This document shows, in pieces, positions 8,200 to 18,485 of a stretch of 64,000 nt of DNA (positions are counted from its first letter, which is position 1; every line of letters begins with the position of its first letter). The DNA comes from Chitinophagaceae bacterium (GTDB lineage Bacteria; Bacteroidota; Bacteroidia; Chitinophagales; Chitinophagaceae). The notes beneath the pieces were generated by a model. That model worked only from the letters and a program-made list of their open reading frames with translations, did no database searches and was not told the origin of the DNA. A program made the position numbers and the translations under genes. The DNA lies in the NCBI GenBank assembly GCA_019638595.1, contig JAHBTJ010000012.1, forward strand, positions 62,001-126,000. The letters are read 5' to 3'.

Positions 8200-9466
8200 A
8201 GCCGGAAAAAATTGTATTGTCTACTTATTTTTTATAGCGCTGTCCGTTGCTGCCTGCGGTAAGCACTCTCCTGTGAACCCCGATCCTGATCCAAACCCGC
8301 CGGATACAACAAGGCCGGTTGATCCCACAGAGCCTGATCCTGACCTCGATTATGTATTCGTGCTCACGGCCCGGCAAAGCTCGGCCAACGTGCAGGGCCC
8401 TTCGTACCTGATCGAAACTTCCCGGATAGATAAAGGCAGCATTGCATTGAACCAGGCGGGCTGGCAGGCCGACCAGGATGGCGGCTTTGCAGATGCTTCC
8501 ATCTGGTTCTACCCCGGCAACAAAGCTGCCTATCATTTCAGCTACCGCCAGGGCCCGGCAGACGTAAGCTCCTTTTACCTGGATGCGCAAAACAAATTGC
8601 AGAAAGCAGAAGAAATATACCAGATGGAGAATGGCAGCGGCACGTTCGGGAATTTTGGCAATAAAATGGTCACCATCGCCAGTCATACCGATGGTATACA
8701 ATATACAGATATTACTTTTTTTGACCCGGTAGCAAAAAGCATTACCACCCGGAGCATACCCTCTGCTGATATTGCCGGCTTTGAACCGGAGGGCGAAGTT
8801 CATTTTGCAGGAATAGCAACGGTGGGCAACAGGTTTTATTCATCCATGTATGTAAGCGGCAGCAAAGACAGTGTGTGGGTGGTAGCGTTCGATGAGAACC
8901 TGAACCACCGCATTATGAGCGATGACCGTATCAGCTATTCCGCCGGGCGTTTTCGCTCCATCTATTTCGGCCAGTTGGATACTGATGACGATGGCAACCT
9001 GTATGTATTTTCGTCCTCCTTTGAGCCGGACACTGAAAAGCCTTCTGCCGCGCTGCGCATAAACAAGGGGGCAACCGATTTTGATCCCGCTTACTATTTC
9101 AATATAGAAGCGCTTACCGGTGGCCGTGCCGTATACAAAGTGTGGCATATCACCGGCGATTATTTCCTGGTACAGACCTATACGGGAACAGCAAAAGATG
9201 TGGGATCGCCTGATGTAAAGAAACTTGGAATTGCCAATATGAAGGACAAAACTTTTAAATGGGTGGATGGCATACCGGCTGATTACTTAGTAACCCGCAT
9301 AGCGAACACACCCTGCGTGCACGAAGGGAAAATACTGGTATCCATGACAACTTCCACCGATTATCCATACATATACACTATTGACCCGGCTACAGCCAAA
9401 GCCACACAGGGACTGAAAGCCATAGCGGGCGATGTAATTGCCATAGGTAAGCTGAACAAGAAGTAA
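8192..9466 (+). CDS. DUF4374-type surface lipoprotein (XusB-like)
   Basis: A 424-residue lipoprotein. The start at 8192, not an earlier in-frame ATG at 8087 inside the TBDR, gives an SPII signal ending SVAACGKHS with Cys near residue 21. It is followed by a Pro/Asp-rich linker (PDPDPNPPDTT) that would hold the domain off the membrane. The rest has the repeated beta-blade pattern of a propeller, with phrases such as TDDDGNLYVFSS and a late TIDPATAKA block that are familiar from DUF4374 proteins. One member, XusB of Bacteroides, binds ferric enterobactin at the cell surface (recalled). Overlap with the upstream TBDR argues for a receptor partner. Family assignment is fairly secure; the ligand is inferred. 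Confidence 0.78.
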   Translation: MNKAGKNCIVYLFFIALSVAACGKHSPVNPDPDPNPPDTTRPVDPTEPDPDLDYVFVLTARQSSANVQGPSYLIETSRIDKGSIALNQAGWQADQDGGFADASIWFYPGNKAAYHFSYRQGPADVSSFYLDAQNKLQKAEEIYQMENGSGTFGNFGNKMVTIASHTDGIQYTDITFFDPVAKSITTRSIPSADIAGFEPEGEVHFAGIATVGNRFYSSMYVSGSKDSVWVVAFDENLNHRIMSDDRISYSAGRFRSIYFGQLDTDDDGNLYVFSSSFEPDTEKPSAALRINKGATDFDPAYYFNIEALTGGRAVYKVWHITGDYFLVQTYTGTAKDVGSPDVKKLGIANMKDKTFKWVDGIPADYLVTRIANTPCVHEGKILVSMTTSTDYPYIYTIDPATAKATQGLKAIAGDVIAIGKLNKK

Positions 9467-9472
9467 ATCAAT

Positions 9473-12400
9473 ATGACTACAAAAATGAACAGGTATAATT
9501 ATAAAATTTGTTGCAATATCCTGCTTGCCGGCTGCTTTATGATAGTGGCGCTGGCGGCAGAAGCGCAAACCATTACCGTTACAGGAAAGGTGATAGATGC
9601 CGGGACCCGCCAACCCATTTCCGGTGCTAACATATCATTGAAAGGGAGCCGTGCCGTTGCGGTTTCCGGTGATGACGGAAACTTTAGCATTGCCGCACCG
9701 GCTGCCGGGGCTACCATCATATTTACGCACGTGCTGTACGAAAGAAAAGAAGTGAAAGCTGCAGACAATAAGGCGCTTACCATTTACATGGAGCTGTCAA
9801 GCACCAGCCTTACCGAAGTGGTGGTGCAGGTAAGAAAAAGGGTGAATACCGAAATTGCCGTGCTGGAAGAACGGAAGCGATCCGCGGTGGTGCAGGATGG
9901 TATTTCCGCCCAGCAGATCGAGCGTACCGCCAGCATGACGACCACGCAGGCCTTACAACGTGTTGCCGGTATCACCGTTACCGACGATAAATACGTAGCT
10001 ATAAGGGGGTTGGGAGATCGCAGCGTGATCGGTGAGCTGAACGGCGCCCGGCTTGCTTCGTCAAACCCGGATCGCAGCGCTATCCCACTCGACCTTGTGC
10101 CGGCATCGCTGCTGGACAATATTACCGTATACAAAACATTCACGCCCGATAAGCCGGCAGACGCTGCCGCGGGCATTGTAGAGCTGAAAACAAAATCCAT
10201 CCCCGATAAAAAAGTGCTTGAGCTGATAGCGCAAACAGGCTTTAATTCCAACATCGGGATCGGTGGCCGGTATAACAGCTTTAAGAACAGCAATATGGGC
10301 ATTCTGGGCGACCGCATCAATCAGAAGAACCTGTCACAGGAATTTATTGATCTTTCCGCCCGGTATCCCGAAGGTTTAGGCGCTATACAAAAGATGATCG
10401 CCAATAGCAATCTGAACGCAGCAGCGCAGCAGGAAACCAACCGCATCAACAGCATCATGCAGGGCTTTGACCAGGTGCTGACAACAAGATATAAACGTGC
10501 GCCGCTCAACCAGTCCTATTCCCTCACATTCGGTAACAGCTACAATGTTTTTAAAAAACATAAGCTCGGCCTGATACTGGGCGGCAACTATTACAGGAGG
10601 TATACCGATATATATGATGGGGAGCTGACACAGTACAGCGTATACCAGGGTGTGCTAACAGGCTCACCCGAAATATCAAGCCCGCGTAATATCCCCAATT
10701 ATATTACCCCCAATAATCTTTACCTCGGCAAATACCAGACCTACAGGGAAAATACGGGAACGGAAACGCTCAACTATGGCGTGCTGGGGGGACTGGCATA
10801 TCGCTTTTCGCCAAGGCATGAGATCAGTGTGCAGTATGTCGGTAGCTGGGGTGGAGAAACCGTTGCCTCTAATATGCACGGTGCATACGAATACACCGGT
10901 TTGCCCGGCAGTGTAGAAAGCATTGTATACTCCCTGAAACAAACTTTCCGCAACCTCCAGGCACTGACGTTGCAGGGGGAGCATAAAATACTGGCAGGAG
11001 AATATTCGCCGCGGTTGAGCTACAGCGCATCTACTTCCAGGTCTGTGCATAACGACCCTGATTACCGTTTTGCTTCGCTGGCTGTTTACAAGCCGGCCGG
11101 CGATACCGTTGCAGGAACCTACCCGCAATACCGCTATGCCCTCACATCAGGCTATGTGAACGGGTACGGGCCTTACGGCGTAATACAGGCGGAACCTAAC
11201 GGCAGGCGCTGGCGCCACCTCGGAGAAACCAATTACAATTACAAGGCGGATGTGGATATACCCTTTGCCTTTCTCGGGCAGAAACAAAACCTGAAGTTTG
11301 GATTTAACTACCTGTTCAGGGAAAGGGAATACACGGAAAACAGCCTGTTCCTGCCAGGCTCCAATTTCACCGATTACGGATCAGAGCCGCTGTACCAGGT
11401 GAACGGCAACCTCGACCGGTTGGTGAGCAATGAGATCATCGGCATCAATACCAATGCCGTTGTGGGAGAAGGCGGACTGCCGGTCAGCGGGTTTATATAC
11501 AATATCCAGAAATCGCCCAATAACTACAAAGGATATTATGAAACCAACGCCTTTTACCTGATGGCAGACCTGAAGCCGGCTGAAAGCTGGCGCATTACCG
11601 GGGGCGTTCGTTTTGAAAATACCGATATCGGCGCAAAAGTAGATACCTCCAATGTATTCCTTGATCCTTCCCTTACTACTACCGCGCCGGACGGATCTAA
11701 ATTACCGCTTGTGCTGACGGAGCCAAACTCCCGTTACAAAACCGGCTACAGGCCTTTTTACTCTGTCAATATCATTTATGCGCTTCGCAGCAATATGAAT
11801 TTTCGCGCCGGCTATAATACTACGCTCGCCCGGCCGGAGCTGCGCGAGATCACCAATGTATTTGAATACGATCCCTTCCAGTTGGGGCTGGTAGCAGGCA
11901 ATCCCAACCTCCGCAACCAGTATACACAGAACCTTGATTTCAGGTGGGAATGGTTCACCACGCCGGGGGAAGTGTTCGCTGTATCTGCTTTCGGTAAACG
12001 CATCCAACACCAGTTGGTAAAAGTGTTCAGCTTAAAAACAGGTGGTCTTTCAGCTACCTACCCCGAATATCCTACCATACAGTTCCAGAATGAACAGAAT
12101 ATTGGTAAAATATGGGGCATAGAGCTGGAAGCGGTAAAGAACCTGGGGAACCTGTGGGAACCGTTGAACAGCTTTTTCCTCGGCGCCAACCTCATGCTGT
12201 CGCAAAGCGATATCCGCAAAAGCGACCTGCGGTATGCAGCTTCTAAAACGCTCGACCGCAATACGCCTAAAAACAGCCCGCTGTTTGAGCAGGCGCCCTA
12301 CGCTGTTAACGCATGGCTGAACTACAGCAATAAAAAATGGGGAACAGATCTTACGGCGACTTTTAATATAGTGGGTGAGCGCCTGGTGCAGATCAACCTG

Positions 12401-12637
12401 CTGGGTGAGCCGGACCTGTACAGCCGGCCGGTTCCCATGCTGGACTTTGTATTCAGCCAGCGTGTGCATAAAAAAATTATAGTAAAAGGCTTTGCCAAAA
12501 ATATAATGAACGCTGCTGTAAAAACGGTATATGCCAACCCCGGCACAGGCGGTAAATGGTATGGCAATGAATATGTGCAGCGCAGCTACAAGCGGGGCAG
12601 CGAGTTTATGTTAGGCGTCACTTATAATGTATTTTAA
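9473..12637 (+). CDS. TonB-dependent receptor, second in the cluster
   Basis: A 1054-residue receptor that starts 6 bases after the DUF4374 gene; ATG at 9485 is an equally good start. Order: signal peptide ending AAEAQ (about residue 32), carboxypeptidase-D-like domain (about 34-105), plug (about 130-260) with the block VAIRGLGDRSVIGELNGARL and a KTFTPDKPADAAAGIVELKT-like end, then the barrel, finishing in the aromatic GVTYNVF. The RGLGDR-type plug differs from SusC receptors, and no SusD partner is found nearby. Its stop shares a base with the next lipoprotein start. It probably works with the five or six lipoproteins downstream; the cargo is unknown. Confidence 0.85.
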   Translation: MTTKMNRYNYKICCNILLAGCFMIVALAAEAQTITVTGKVIDAGTRQPISGANISLKGSRAVAVSGDDGNFSIAAPAAGATIIFTHVLYERKEVKAADNKALTIYMELSSTSLTEVVVQVRKRVNTEIAVLEERKRSAVVQDGISAQQIERTASMTTTQALQRVAGITVTDDKYVAIRGLGDRSVIGELNGARLASSNPDRSAIPLDLVPASLLDNITVYKTFTPDKPADAAAGIVELKTKSIPDKKVLELIAQTGFNSNIGIGGRYNSFKNSNMGILGDRINQKNLSQEFIDLSARYPEGLGAIQKMIANSNLNAAAQQETNRINSIMQGFDQVLTTRYKRAPLNQSYSLTFGNSYNVFKKHKLGLILGGNYYRRYTDIYDGELTQYSVYQGVLTGSPEISSPRNIPNYITPNNLYLGKYQTYRENTGTETLNYGVLGGLAYRFSPRHEISVQYVGSWGGETVASNMHGAYEYTGLPGSVESIVYSLKQTFRNLQALTLQGEHKILAGEYSPRLSYSASTSRSVHNDPDYRFASLAVYKPAGDTVAGTYPQYRYALTSGYVNGYGPYGVIQAEPNGRRWRHLGETNYNYKADVDIPFAFLGQKQNLKFGFNYLFREREYTENSLFLPGSNFTDYGSEPLYQVNGNLDRLVSNEIIGINTNAVVGEGGLPVSGFIYNIQKSPNNYKGYYETNAFYLMADLKPAESWRITGGVRFENTDIGAKVDTSNVFLDPSLTTTAPDGSKLPLVLTEPNSRYKTGYRPFYSVNIIYALRSNMNFRAGYNTTLARPELREITNVFEYDPFQLGLVAGNPNLRNQYTQNLDFRWEWFTTPGEVFAVSAFGKRIQHQLVKVFSLKTGGLSATYPEYPTIQFQNEQNIGKIWGIELEAVKNLGNLWEPLNSFFLGANLMLSQSDIRKSDLRYAASKTLDRNTPKNSPLFEQAPYAVNAWLNYSNKKWGTDLTATFNIVGERLVQINLLGEPDLYSRPVPMLDFVFSQRVHKKIIVKGFAKNIMNAAVKTVYANPGTGGKWYGNEYVQRSYKRGSEFMLGVTYNVF

Positions 12638-14415
12638 TGATGAGAAAAATAATATACCACCAGTCAGCAGTCAAAGGCCGGCAAAGGCTCTTTCATCTTC
12701 AGCTTTGGACGTTCAGCTTTCTTTTGCTGATAGGCGCAGTAGCCTGCAAAAAGAACAAATCGGATTTTGCATACGACCATGCGCCGGTCAGCCAGGAACT
12801 TTCTGCGGTAAGGGTGATCAACCTGGGATCATATACACAGGTAGCGGCAAATAATGATACGCTCACGAACCTGGGTTCAGTGAAAAAAACAGTTTATTTT
12901 CCTGAAACAGGCATGTTGCGGGAAACATGGGCATTGCCTGCCTCCCTGCTGAGCGGGAACGGGCAGTTGGATATGCAGATGTGGAATACAGACGGCGATA
13001 CCATCCGCTTTGCTGTTTCGGGTAATGGCAAAACACCGCAGGACTATTATGCGCTCAATACCAGGGGCACAGGACAACCCGGTGTGGTGCAGGTGGAGCG
13101 GGCATCTTCAGGGCCTTCTAAGCCGGATCATTTTAAGATCAGGATCATTAACCTGATGAAGCAATTATCTCCTGATCTTGACCCTGTTGCCAATACCGGC
13201 CCGTTGGAAGATGTAACAGGCAATATCAGCCTGGTGTATGCAGACGGCACGCCGGTAAGCGACCAGACCAGTAATATCGGCACAGGCTCGCCTGTATCGG
13301 AGTATACGGAGCTTCCCTACGGCGCTTACCAGTTCAGGGTACTGACGGCAGACGGCCGGCAGGTATCTGCGATACAGCACCGGCCCGGGCAGGAAACATC
13401 TGCCTTGCTGATGGATCCTGCTACCTCCCGCATACCGGTTCCCGGAACAGCACAAACTGTAAGCAGCACAACCTATGCGCCTGTATATACCTACCAGCCC
13501 GGAGGGGTATATACCATCGTGGTATCCCCGCAGCCGTTCTTATATCTTATTTATAATCGGTCTGATGAATTTGCTACCGGCTACCAGAATCTCTTCAGGA
13601 TCGTTGAAGACAACAGCATTACCGCCAACCTGCAATATGGCAAGCTGCAGGGCGTAAATGCGCTGCCGGGCAAAACGGTCAGCTTCCGCATCAACGGTGA
13701 AGTTGTTGACGGGGAAACAGCTTATGGAAAAGCATCTGCTTACCGTATTCTCAGCGCAGGCAGCTATACCGTAGAAGCGGTGGATACTTCCGGGAAGGTG
13801 CTGGCGCAGACGGCGCAATCCCTTTCAGCCAATCAAAACCACAGCGTATGGCTGTGGCAGGACAGCGCCGGCAGGGCGCAACTGACACCTGTTGCCAACG
13901 ATCTCAGCAGCGAATATTATTATGACCGCAGCGGGCAAAACGGTATCAACAACCGCTACGCCGATGCTTTGACGACGGGCATCCGTTTTCTTAATCTTTG
14001 CCCTGACGAGCCCTATATCAGTTTTACCATAGATGATGGGCAGGATATGAGGAATAACACCCAACTGGCGCTTGGGGGTGGGTATGAAGTGGCAGACGAC
14101 GCGATATATAACCTGCAACCGGGAACAGCGCCGGCTGCATTTCCATATACAAGGTGGATAACCAGCTATGATTATGTATTCAGGTTCCTTGCCTTTCGCT
14201 CGCGGCCTGGTGTTGTACCCGGTTCCTGGCTTTCAGACATTCCCGGTTTAAGCGGTTATTATTTTGTAGCTAACCCTGCCCTGTATACCACGGTAACACG
14301 GTCAGTGCCCACCCTGGAGCCGGGTATATATACCGTAGCGCTGGTGGGTCGCAACTATGCCAATGCTCCGGCAGATATGAGGGCGAAAATGATCATTATC
14401 AAGCATAATAAATAA
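12637..14415 (+). CDS. Lipoprotein with DUF4397-like repeats
   Basis: A 592-residue lipoprotein with a long N-terminus: hydrophobic LWTFSFLLLIGAV then ACKKNKSD, so Cys near residue 37. ATG at 12640 is an alternative start; either way it overlaps the TBDR stop. The mature part has at least three beta-sandwich repeats that open with RVINL or RIINL or RFLNL and contain a YADGT/ELPYGAYQFRV-type stretch, which resembles DUF4397 domains. DUF4397 proteins are envelope proteins of unknown role. Translational coupling to the TBDR suggests it is a surface partner. Family call is by pattern only. Confidence 0.62.
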   Translation: MMRKIIYHQSAVKGRQRLFHLQLWTFSFLLLIGAVACKKNKSDFAYDHAPVSQELSAVRVINLGSYTQVAANNDTLTNLGSVKKTVYFPETGMLRETWALPASLLSGNGQLDMQMWNTDGDTIRFAVSGNGKTPQDYYALNTRGTGQPGVVQVERASSGPSKPDHFKIRIINLMKQLSPDLDPVANTGPLEDVTGNISLVYADGTPVSDQTSNIGTGSPVSEYTELPYGAYQFRVLTADGRQVSAIQHRPGQETSALLMDPATSRIPVPGTAQTVSSTTYAPVYTYQPGGVYTIVVSPQPFLYLIYNRSDEFATGYQNLFRIVEDNSITANLQYGKLQGVNALPGKTVSFRINGEVVDGETAYGKASAYRILSAGSYTVEAVDTSGKVLAQTAQSLSANQNHSVWLWQDSAGRAQLTPVANDLSSEYYYDRSGQNGINNRYADALTTGIRFLNLCPDEPYISFTIDDGQDMRNNTQLALGGGYEVADDAIYNLQPGTAPAAFPYTRWITSYDYVFRFLAFRSRPGVVPGSWLSDIPGLSGYYFVANPALYTTVTRSVPTLEPGIYTVALVGRNYANAPADMRAKMIIIKHNK

Positions 14416-14423
14416 AGTATTTC

Positions 14424-15746
14424 ATGAAGCGTTTGTTCCTTGTTTTTATACTGCCGATAGCTTACAACCTGCTTACAACCGGTTGCCAGAAAATTGAATA
14501 TACCACCATGGAAAGCCCTGCTTACCTGCGGGTATTCAACAGCCTCAGCGATCTGCAACTGATGGGAAGTGGCGGAGATAGCCTGTCTTACCTCTGTATG
14601 CTCATCAACCCGGAATTTGATGCAAAGGGAACGCTCACAGGAGCGGAAGTGGTGGGCGATTTTTTAGACAAAAGAGAAGCATACGCGCCGCCCTATCCTT
14701 CGCATATTGGAGTGAGCACAACTGTGAACAACCCGGAATATCCTGGCAAGGAAGCCGTATTGGCAGGGCCGGTGCTGAACGGCTTTGACCTGAGCAGTTG
14801 GGCGCAGGTGCCATCAGGTAAGCTGCGGTTTATGTTCATGTACCGCCCCAAAAGCGAAGTCCCCTTTTTAAGCCTGGAAGAACGTTATAAAAACCGGGTA
14901 TTTGCCGACACCACGCTTACGCTTTCCGCCGGCGAAGTATATACCCTCCAGGCGCTTTTAAAAGATTTCACGGGCAGACAAACCGGACTGTTACTCAGGC
15001 AGGAAATTTTTTATAAGCAGGCATTTTCCGACTCGACGGTGTACGTTAATTTTTACAATTACAGCGCCAAAGGATTTTACCAGGCGCCGGATGATGCGAA
15101 AATAGCGCCTGGACGCACTTTCAGCGATCTTTTCCAGCGGGGCATACGTGATACCATGAACATTTATTTGTCGCTTTTTAAAAGCGAGGAATATACACAG
15201 TACAACGTGTACGGCGATACTTATGATCCACGGTTCGGCGTGATCCTGCAAAATGATTCGCTGGTGGGCGAGGCTTACGACCGCAGGTTTTTAGGCGTTA
15301 TACAGCACGACGGTTTTTCCGGCGCTGTAATGCCTTATTACGGCTTCCCGCTCTGGACAAGGGATTCGGATAACGGCATCCATACCGGTATATGGGAGCG
15401 GTTTTACTTCCTGGCGCCGGAGCTGGATATTAAGCAGCATGCCTACAGCGAGGAAGGAATTAACGGGAGCAGCAGCTACACAGGAGGCACGATCAGCAAT
15501 ACCCGCGGCAATTTCGCAGTAATGAACTGCCTGCTGGACGGAAGAAAAATATACATTCCTTCCGATAACTGGTGGTCTGACCCCGAACGTTACAATGCCG
15601 GCGCCAATGTGCCGAACCTGGTCGTTAATACACATTCGGGGCAGTATAACCCGCGTTCATTCGCCACGGTAAATACGGTAGAAGTGATCAACGGAAAGGC
15701 ATATCTCACCACCGTTCAGCGGCGATATGCTCCGCCGGTATATTGA
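14424..15746 (+). CDS. Hypothetical lipoprotein of the TBDR/FAS1 cluster
   Basis: A 440-residue lipoprotein with an SPII signal ending LTTGCQKIEY, Cys near residue 21. The mature protein opens with YLRVFNSL, like the repeats of the previous gene, so it may share a DUF4397-like first domain. The remaining two-thirds has no motif I recognise; it is rich in Tyr, Gly and Asp and has the look of a beta-rich surface domain. It starts 8 bases after the previous stop, in the same operon. Confidence 0.6.
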   Translation: MKRLFLVFILPIAYNLLTTGCQKIEYTTMESPAYLRVFNSLSDLQLMGSGGDSLSYLCMLINPEFDAKGTLTGAEVVGDFLDKREAYAPPYPSHIGVSTTVNNPEYPGKEAVLAGPVLNGFDLSSWAQVPSGKLRFMFMYRPKSEVPFLSLEERYKNRVFADTTLTLSAGEVYTLQALLKDFTGRQTGLLLRQEIFYKQAFSDSTVYVNFYNYSAKGFYQAPDDAKIAPGRTFSDLFQRGIRDTMNIYLSLFKSEEYTQYNVYGDTYDPRFGVILQNDSLVGEAYDRRFLGVIQHDGFSGAVMPYYGFPLWTRDSDNGIHTGIWERFYFLAPELDIKQHAYSEEGINGSSSYTGGTISNTRGNFAVMNCLLDGRKIYIPSDNWWSDPERYNAGANVPNLVVNTHSGQYNPRSFATVNTVEVINGKAYLTTVQRRYAPPVY

Positions 15747-15809
15747 GCATGAGAATAAAAATTATGAATTGATAATTGAGGGTGGACAATTGAAAATTAA
15801 AAAAATATT

Positions 15810-17066
15810 ATGATACGTTATTTATTTATTACAGCCGCTACGATGCTTTTGTTGAGCGCCTGCAAACACGACGAAATATTACTGAACAAGCCCACCAATA
15901 ACCAGGATGTGCGCAGCCTGGGTGGCTATATCAGCAACAATTATGATTATACGCTGTTTGCAGCTGCCCTGGAATATACCGGACTGCTCGATACGCTCAC
16001 ACATGCCACGGGCCCTTTTACAGTACTGGCTCCGGCGAACGATGCCTTTAACGCCATAGGCATACAACGCCCTGCCGATTTTCTCGCAATGGATCGTGAC
16101 AGCCTGCGCTTTATTATTGCCAGCCATATTCTTCCTTACCGCGTGCTGGAAGAAGATATTCCGCTGGATGAGCTCAGTACCCCTTACGAAACGCTGTCGG
16201 GCACTGCACTGGAGGCTTACAGGGTTTCCTGGCCGGCAGCGTACGCAGATCAATCCGTTTCCAAACTGGTTAGCTTTTCCGGCGCGGAAATTAAAAAAAC
16301 GGATATCAGCGAGATAACTTCTCCCAACTATTCCAATACAGAGCTATCCAATGGTGTGATGCACACACTTAATAAAATTATAAAGATATACCCTTCCTCA
16401 ACGGTGCAGGGCTGGCTTGAAACAAGACCTCAATACAGCATTTTTGTATCCGCGCTCAAAAAGTTCAACCTATGGAATGATCTTTCCGGGCAAGGCCCGT
16501 TTACCGTTTTCGCGCCGGCCAACGATATCTTTGAGGGCTTCGGCCTTACGGCAGACAGCCTGGCGGCTATGGACGCCGGCCGGTATAACGGCGCAAAGCT
16601 GTTTGGCTCTTATATCATGTACGGCAAGCGTTTTCTCATCAGCGACTATTATTTTTTCTACTGCACCCAAAAGCAGGGATACTATATGGATACGTTGCGG
16701 AATGCTCCCGGCTTTCACCGCTTTTTCATGGGGGCCGCTTATTTTTTTAGCCAGGATGATTACCTGGGGAATATTATCAACTTCGGGATCCGCAACACTA
16801 ATGTTCAATGGACTTATTCCGTAGGAATTACTGCAGAAGACAAACCCTGGGGTTATGGCAGAGTTACGCAGGGTACTTCCGATATATCAGTGGCAGACCA
16901 GATGGCCTTTTTAGGTGGCAACAATTATTTTTTTCCGGTCAATGCGTCATGGACGAAGGGACTGCCTACAGGTATGGATATTCACAGCAACGATAATATC
17001 TGCACCAACGGTATCGTGCATCGCTTTCATGCCCTCACCGTACTGCCCGAAGAAGCCATAAAATAA
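15810..17066 (+). CDS. Fasciclin (FAS1) domain lipoprotein A
   Basis: A 418-residue lipoprotein: SPII signal ending LLSACKHDE, Cys at about 18 followed by charged residues that fit the lipoprotein surface-export rule of this phylum. Two FAS1 domains follow. The first (about 35-195) has the H1 box GPFTVLAPANDAF and ends in the H2-like NGVMHTLNKII. The second (about 200-415) has GPFTVFAPANDIF and ends GIVHRFHALTVL. FAS1 domains mediate adhesion or bind ligands at the cell surface. It is the first of three FAS1 genes in a row. A 63-base AT-rich gap precedes it. Confidence 0.85.
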   Translation: MIRYLFITAATMLLLSACKHDEILLNKPTNNQDVRSLGGYISNNYDYTLFAAALEYTGLLDTLTHATGPFTVLAPANDAFNAIGIQRPADFLAMDRDSLRFIIASHILPYRVLEEDIPLDELSTPYETLSGTALEAYRVSWPAAYADQSVSKLVSFSGAEIKKTDISEITSPNYSNTELSNGVMHTLNKIIKIYPSSTVQGWLETRPQYSIFVSALKKFNLWNDLSGQGPFTVFAPANDIFEGFGLTADSLAAMDAGRYNGAKLFGSYIMYGKRFLISDYYFFYCTQKQGYYMDTLRNAPGFHRFFMGAAYFFSQDDYLGNIINFGIRNTNVQWTYSVGITAEDKPWGYGRVTQGTSDISVADQMAFLGGNNYFFPVNASWTKGLPTGMDIHSNDNICTNGIVHRFHALTVLPEEAIK

Positions 17067-17085
17067 AGTATAAAACCAGTTTATA

Positions 17086-18474
17086 ATGAAAAGAGCAAAT
17101 GATATATCATATACTTCCCGGCAAATATTTTCAGTGGGGATATTGTTGTGGTTTGCCCTGCTGACATCCTGTACCAAAAAAGAATATATGCCGCCGGAAG
17201 CAGGAGAAAAGATCCCCTACACCGATTCGGTAACCATCAGCCTGAAAGAAGCCCTGGCGGCAACACCCTACACGCTTTTTGTGCAGGCCTGGAACAGCAG
17301 TAATATGGACGGGACATTATCGCAGTTTGGCGATACCAAAACGCCCTATACTTTGCTGGTGCCGGATGACCAAACATTTACAACTGCCGGATGGACAAAA
17401 GATAAGATCAGTGCAGCGACGCCGGAAGAGCTGGATACCCTGCTGCTGCCCTATGTGCTGCAGGGCGCTGTTACCCGCACGCAGTTGGAAGCGATCTCCG
17501 GCAGCTATTATACCTCTTCCGTGATGGCGATCAATAACCTCTTTAATAAGGCGGATAACAGCCCGTATACATTAAAAATGGCTTTGCGTATAGAAGATGG
17601 AAAGTTCTCGGTGAACGGGATCAGCACCGGCGTGGCTGAACCTATACCCTGCCGTAACGGCACTATATGGCCGATAGGCAGCCTGGTGGAGATACAAAGA
17701 AAAAGCGCCTGGGATCTTTTAGAGGAAGACGGGAGGTTCACCTTATACACCGGCATCACCCGCTATACCGATTCCTTATATAACGAGCTGTTTTACCAGG
17801 CAAACGAGTATTATGCCAATAGTGAGGAAGCGGGCTTTATAGCAAAACGTTATTACAGGAACAGCCCGGAACAACTGGGACTGCAATTATACACAGATGA
17901 CGGGACGCAGTATTTTGCTGATAATGTAAATACCTGGTTTATCCCTACTGACGAAGCATTCAGGAAAGCCGGCTTCAACAACCTGGATGACCTGATCGCT
18001 TTCAACAATCAGCGGGGCATGCCGGACACTGTTTTCCATGACTATGTTCAAAGCAAAGAATTTCAAACGCAGTTTTATGCCATAAAAGGATGCTTTGCTA
18101 CAGACAGCATGCTTGATTACCACAGCAGTTGGGGCATGCGCCTGGCAGAGTTCTGGTATTGGGAGGCCCGCAACGCTATCCTGCTTTTCAGCAATGATCT
18201 GCGAAACAGCCTGCTGGCAGATTTCCCGGTGGGCAGCTTTATTGAAAACAAATATGCCCGGAATTATAGTGTGTGGCCGCCTGCTAATGATAAGCTTGTT
18301 TCAACGGTAACCCATACCCTTAATAATCCCCTTGAGTTCCCTTCTTCCGGGCATGTAAGGGTAAAAGGTGGCGCAGGGTCGGAAATAACTTTCTCCGGGC
18401 CGGGCATATACACTCTTACTGGTGTGGTACATATTGTGGATGACCTGTTTTTTCCAAAGGGAGTAGGAAAATAA
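17086..18474 (+). CDS. Fasciclin-type lipoprotein B
   Basis: A 462-residue lipoprotein with SPII signal ending LLTSCTKKEY (Cys near residue 29). It has two divergent FAS1 units. The first (about 45-205) keeps TPYTLLVPDDQTF, the H1 box, and a late NGTIWPIGSLVEI. The second (about 210-460) has TWFIPTDEAF and ends IYTLTGVVHIVDD. Both are further from the consensus than the neighbours, so this copy may have a different partner. It starts 19 bases after lipoprotein A and ends 11 bases before lipoprotein C, so the three are probably one transcript. Confidence 0.78.
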   Translation: MKRANDISYTSRQIFSVGILLWFALLTSCTKKEYMPPEAGEKIPYTDSVTISLKEALAATPYTLFVQAWNSSNMDGTLSQFGDTKTPYTLLVPDDQTFTTAGWTKDKISAATPEELDTLLLPYVLQGAVTRTQLEAISGSYYTSSVMAINNLFNKADNSPYTLKMALRIEDGKFSVNGISTGVAEPIPCRNGTIWPIGSLVEIQRKSAWDLLEEDGRFTLYTGITRYTDSLYNELFYQANEYYANSEEAGFIAKRYYRNSPEQLGLQLYTDDGTQYFADNVNTWFIPTDEAFRKAGFNNLDDLIAFNNQRGMPDTVFHDYVQSKEFQTQFYAIKGCFATDSMLDYHSSWGMRLAEFWYWEARNAILLFSNDLRNSLLADFPVGSFIENKYARNYSVWPPANDKLVSTVTHTLNNPLEFPSSGHVRVKGGAGSEITFSGPGIYTLTGVVHIVDDLFFPKGVGK

Positions 18475-18485
18475 CCATATAGAAT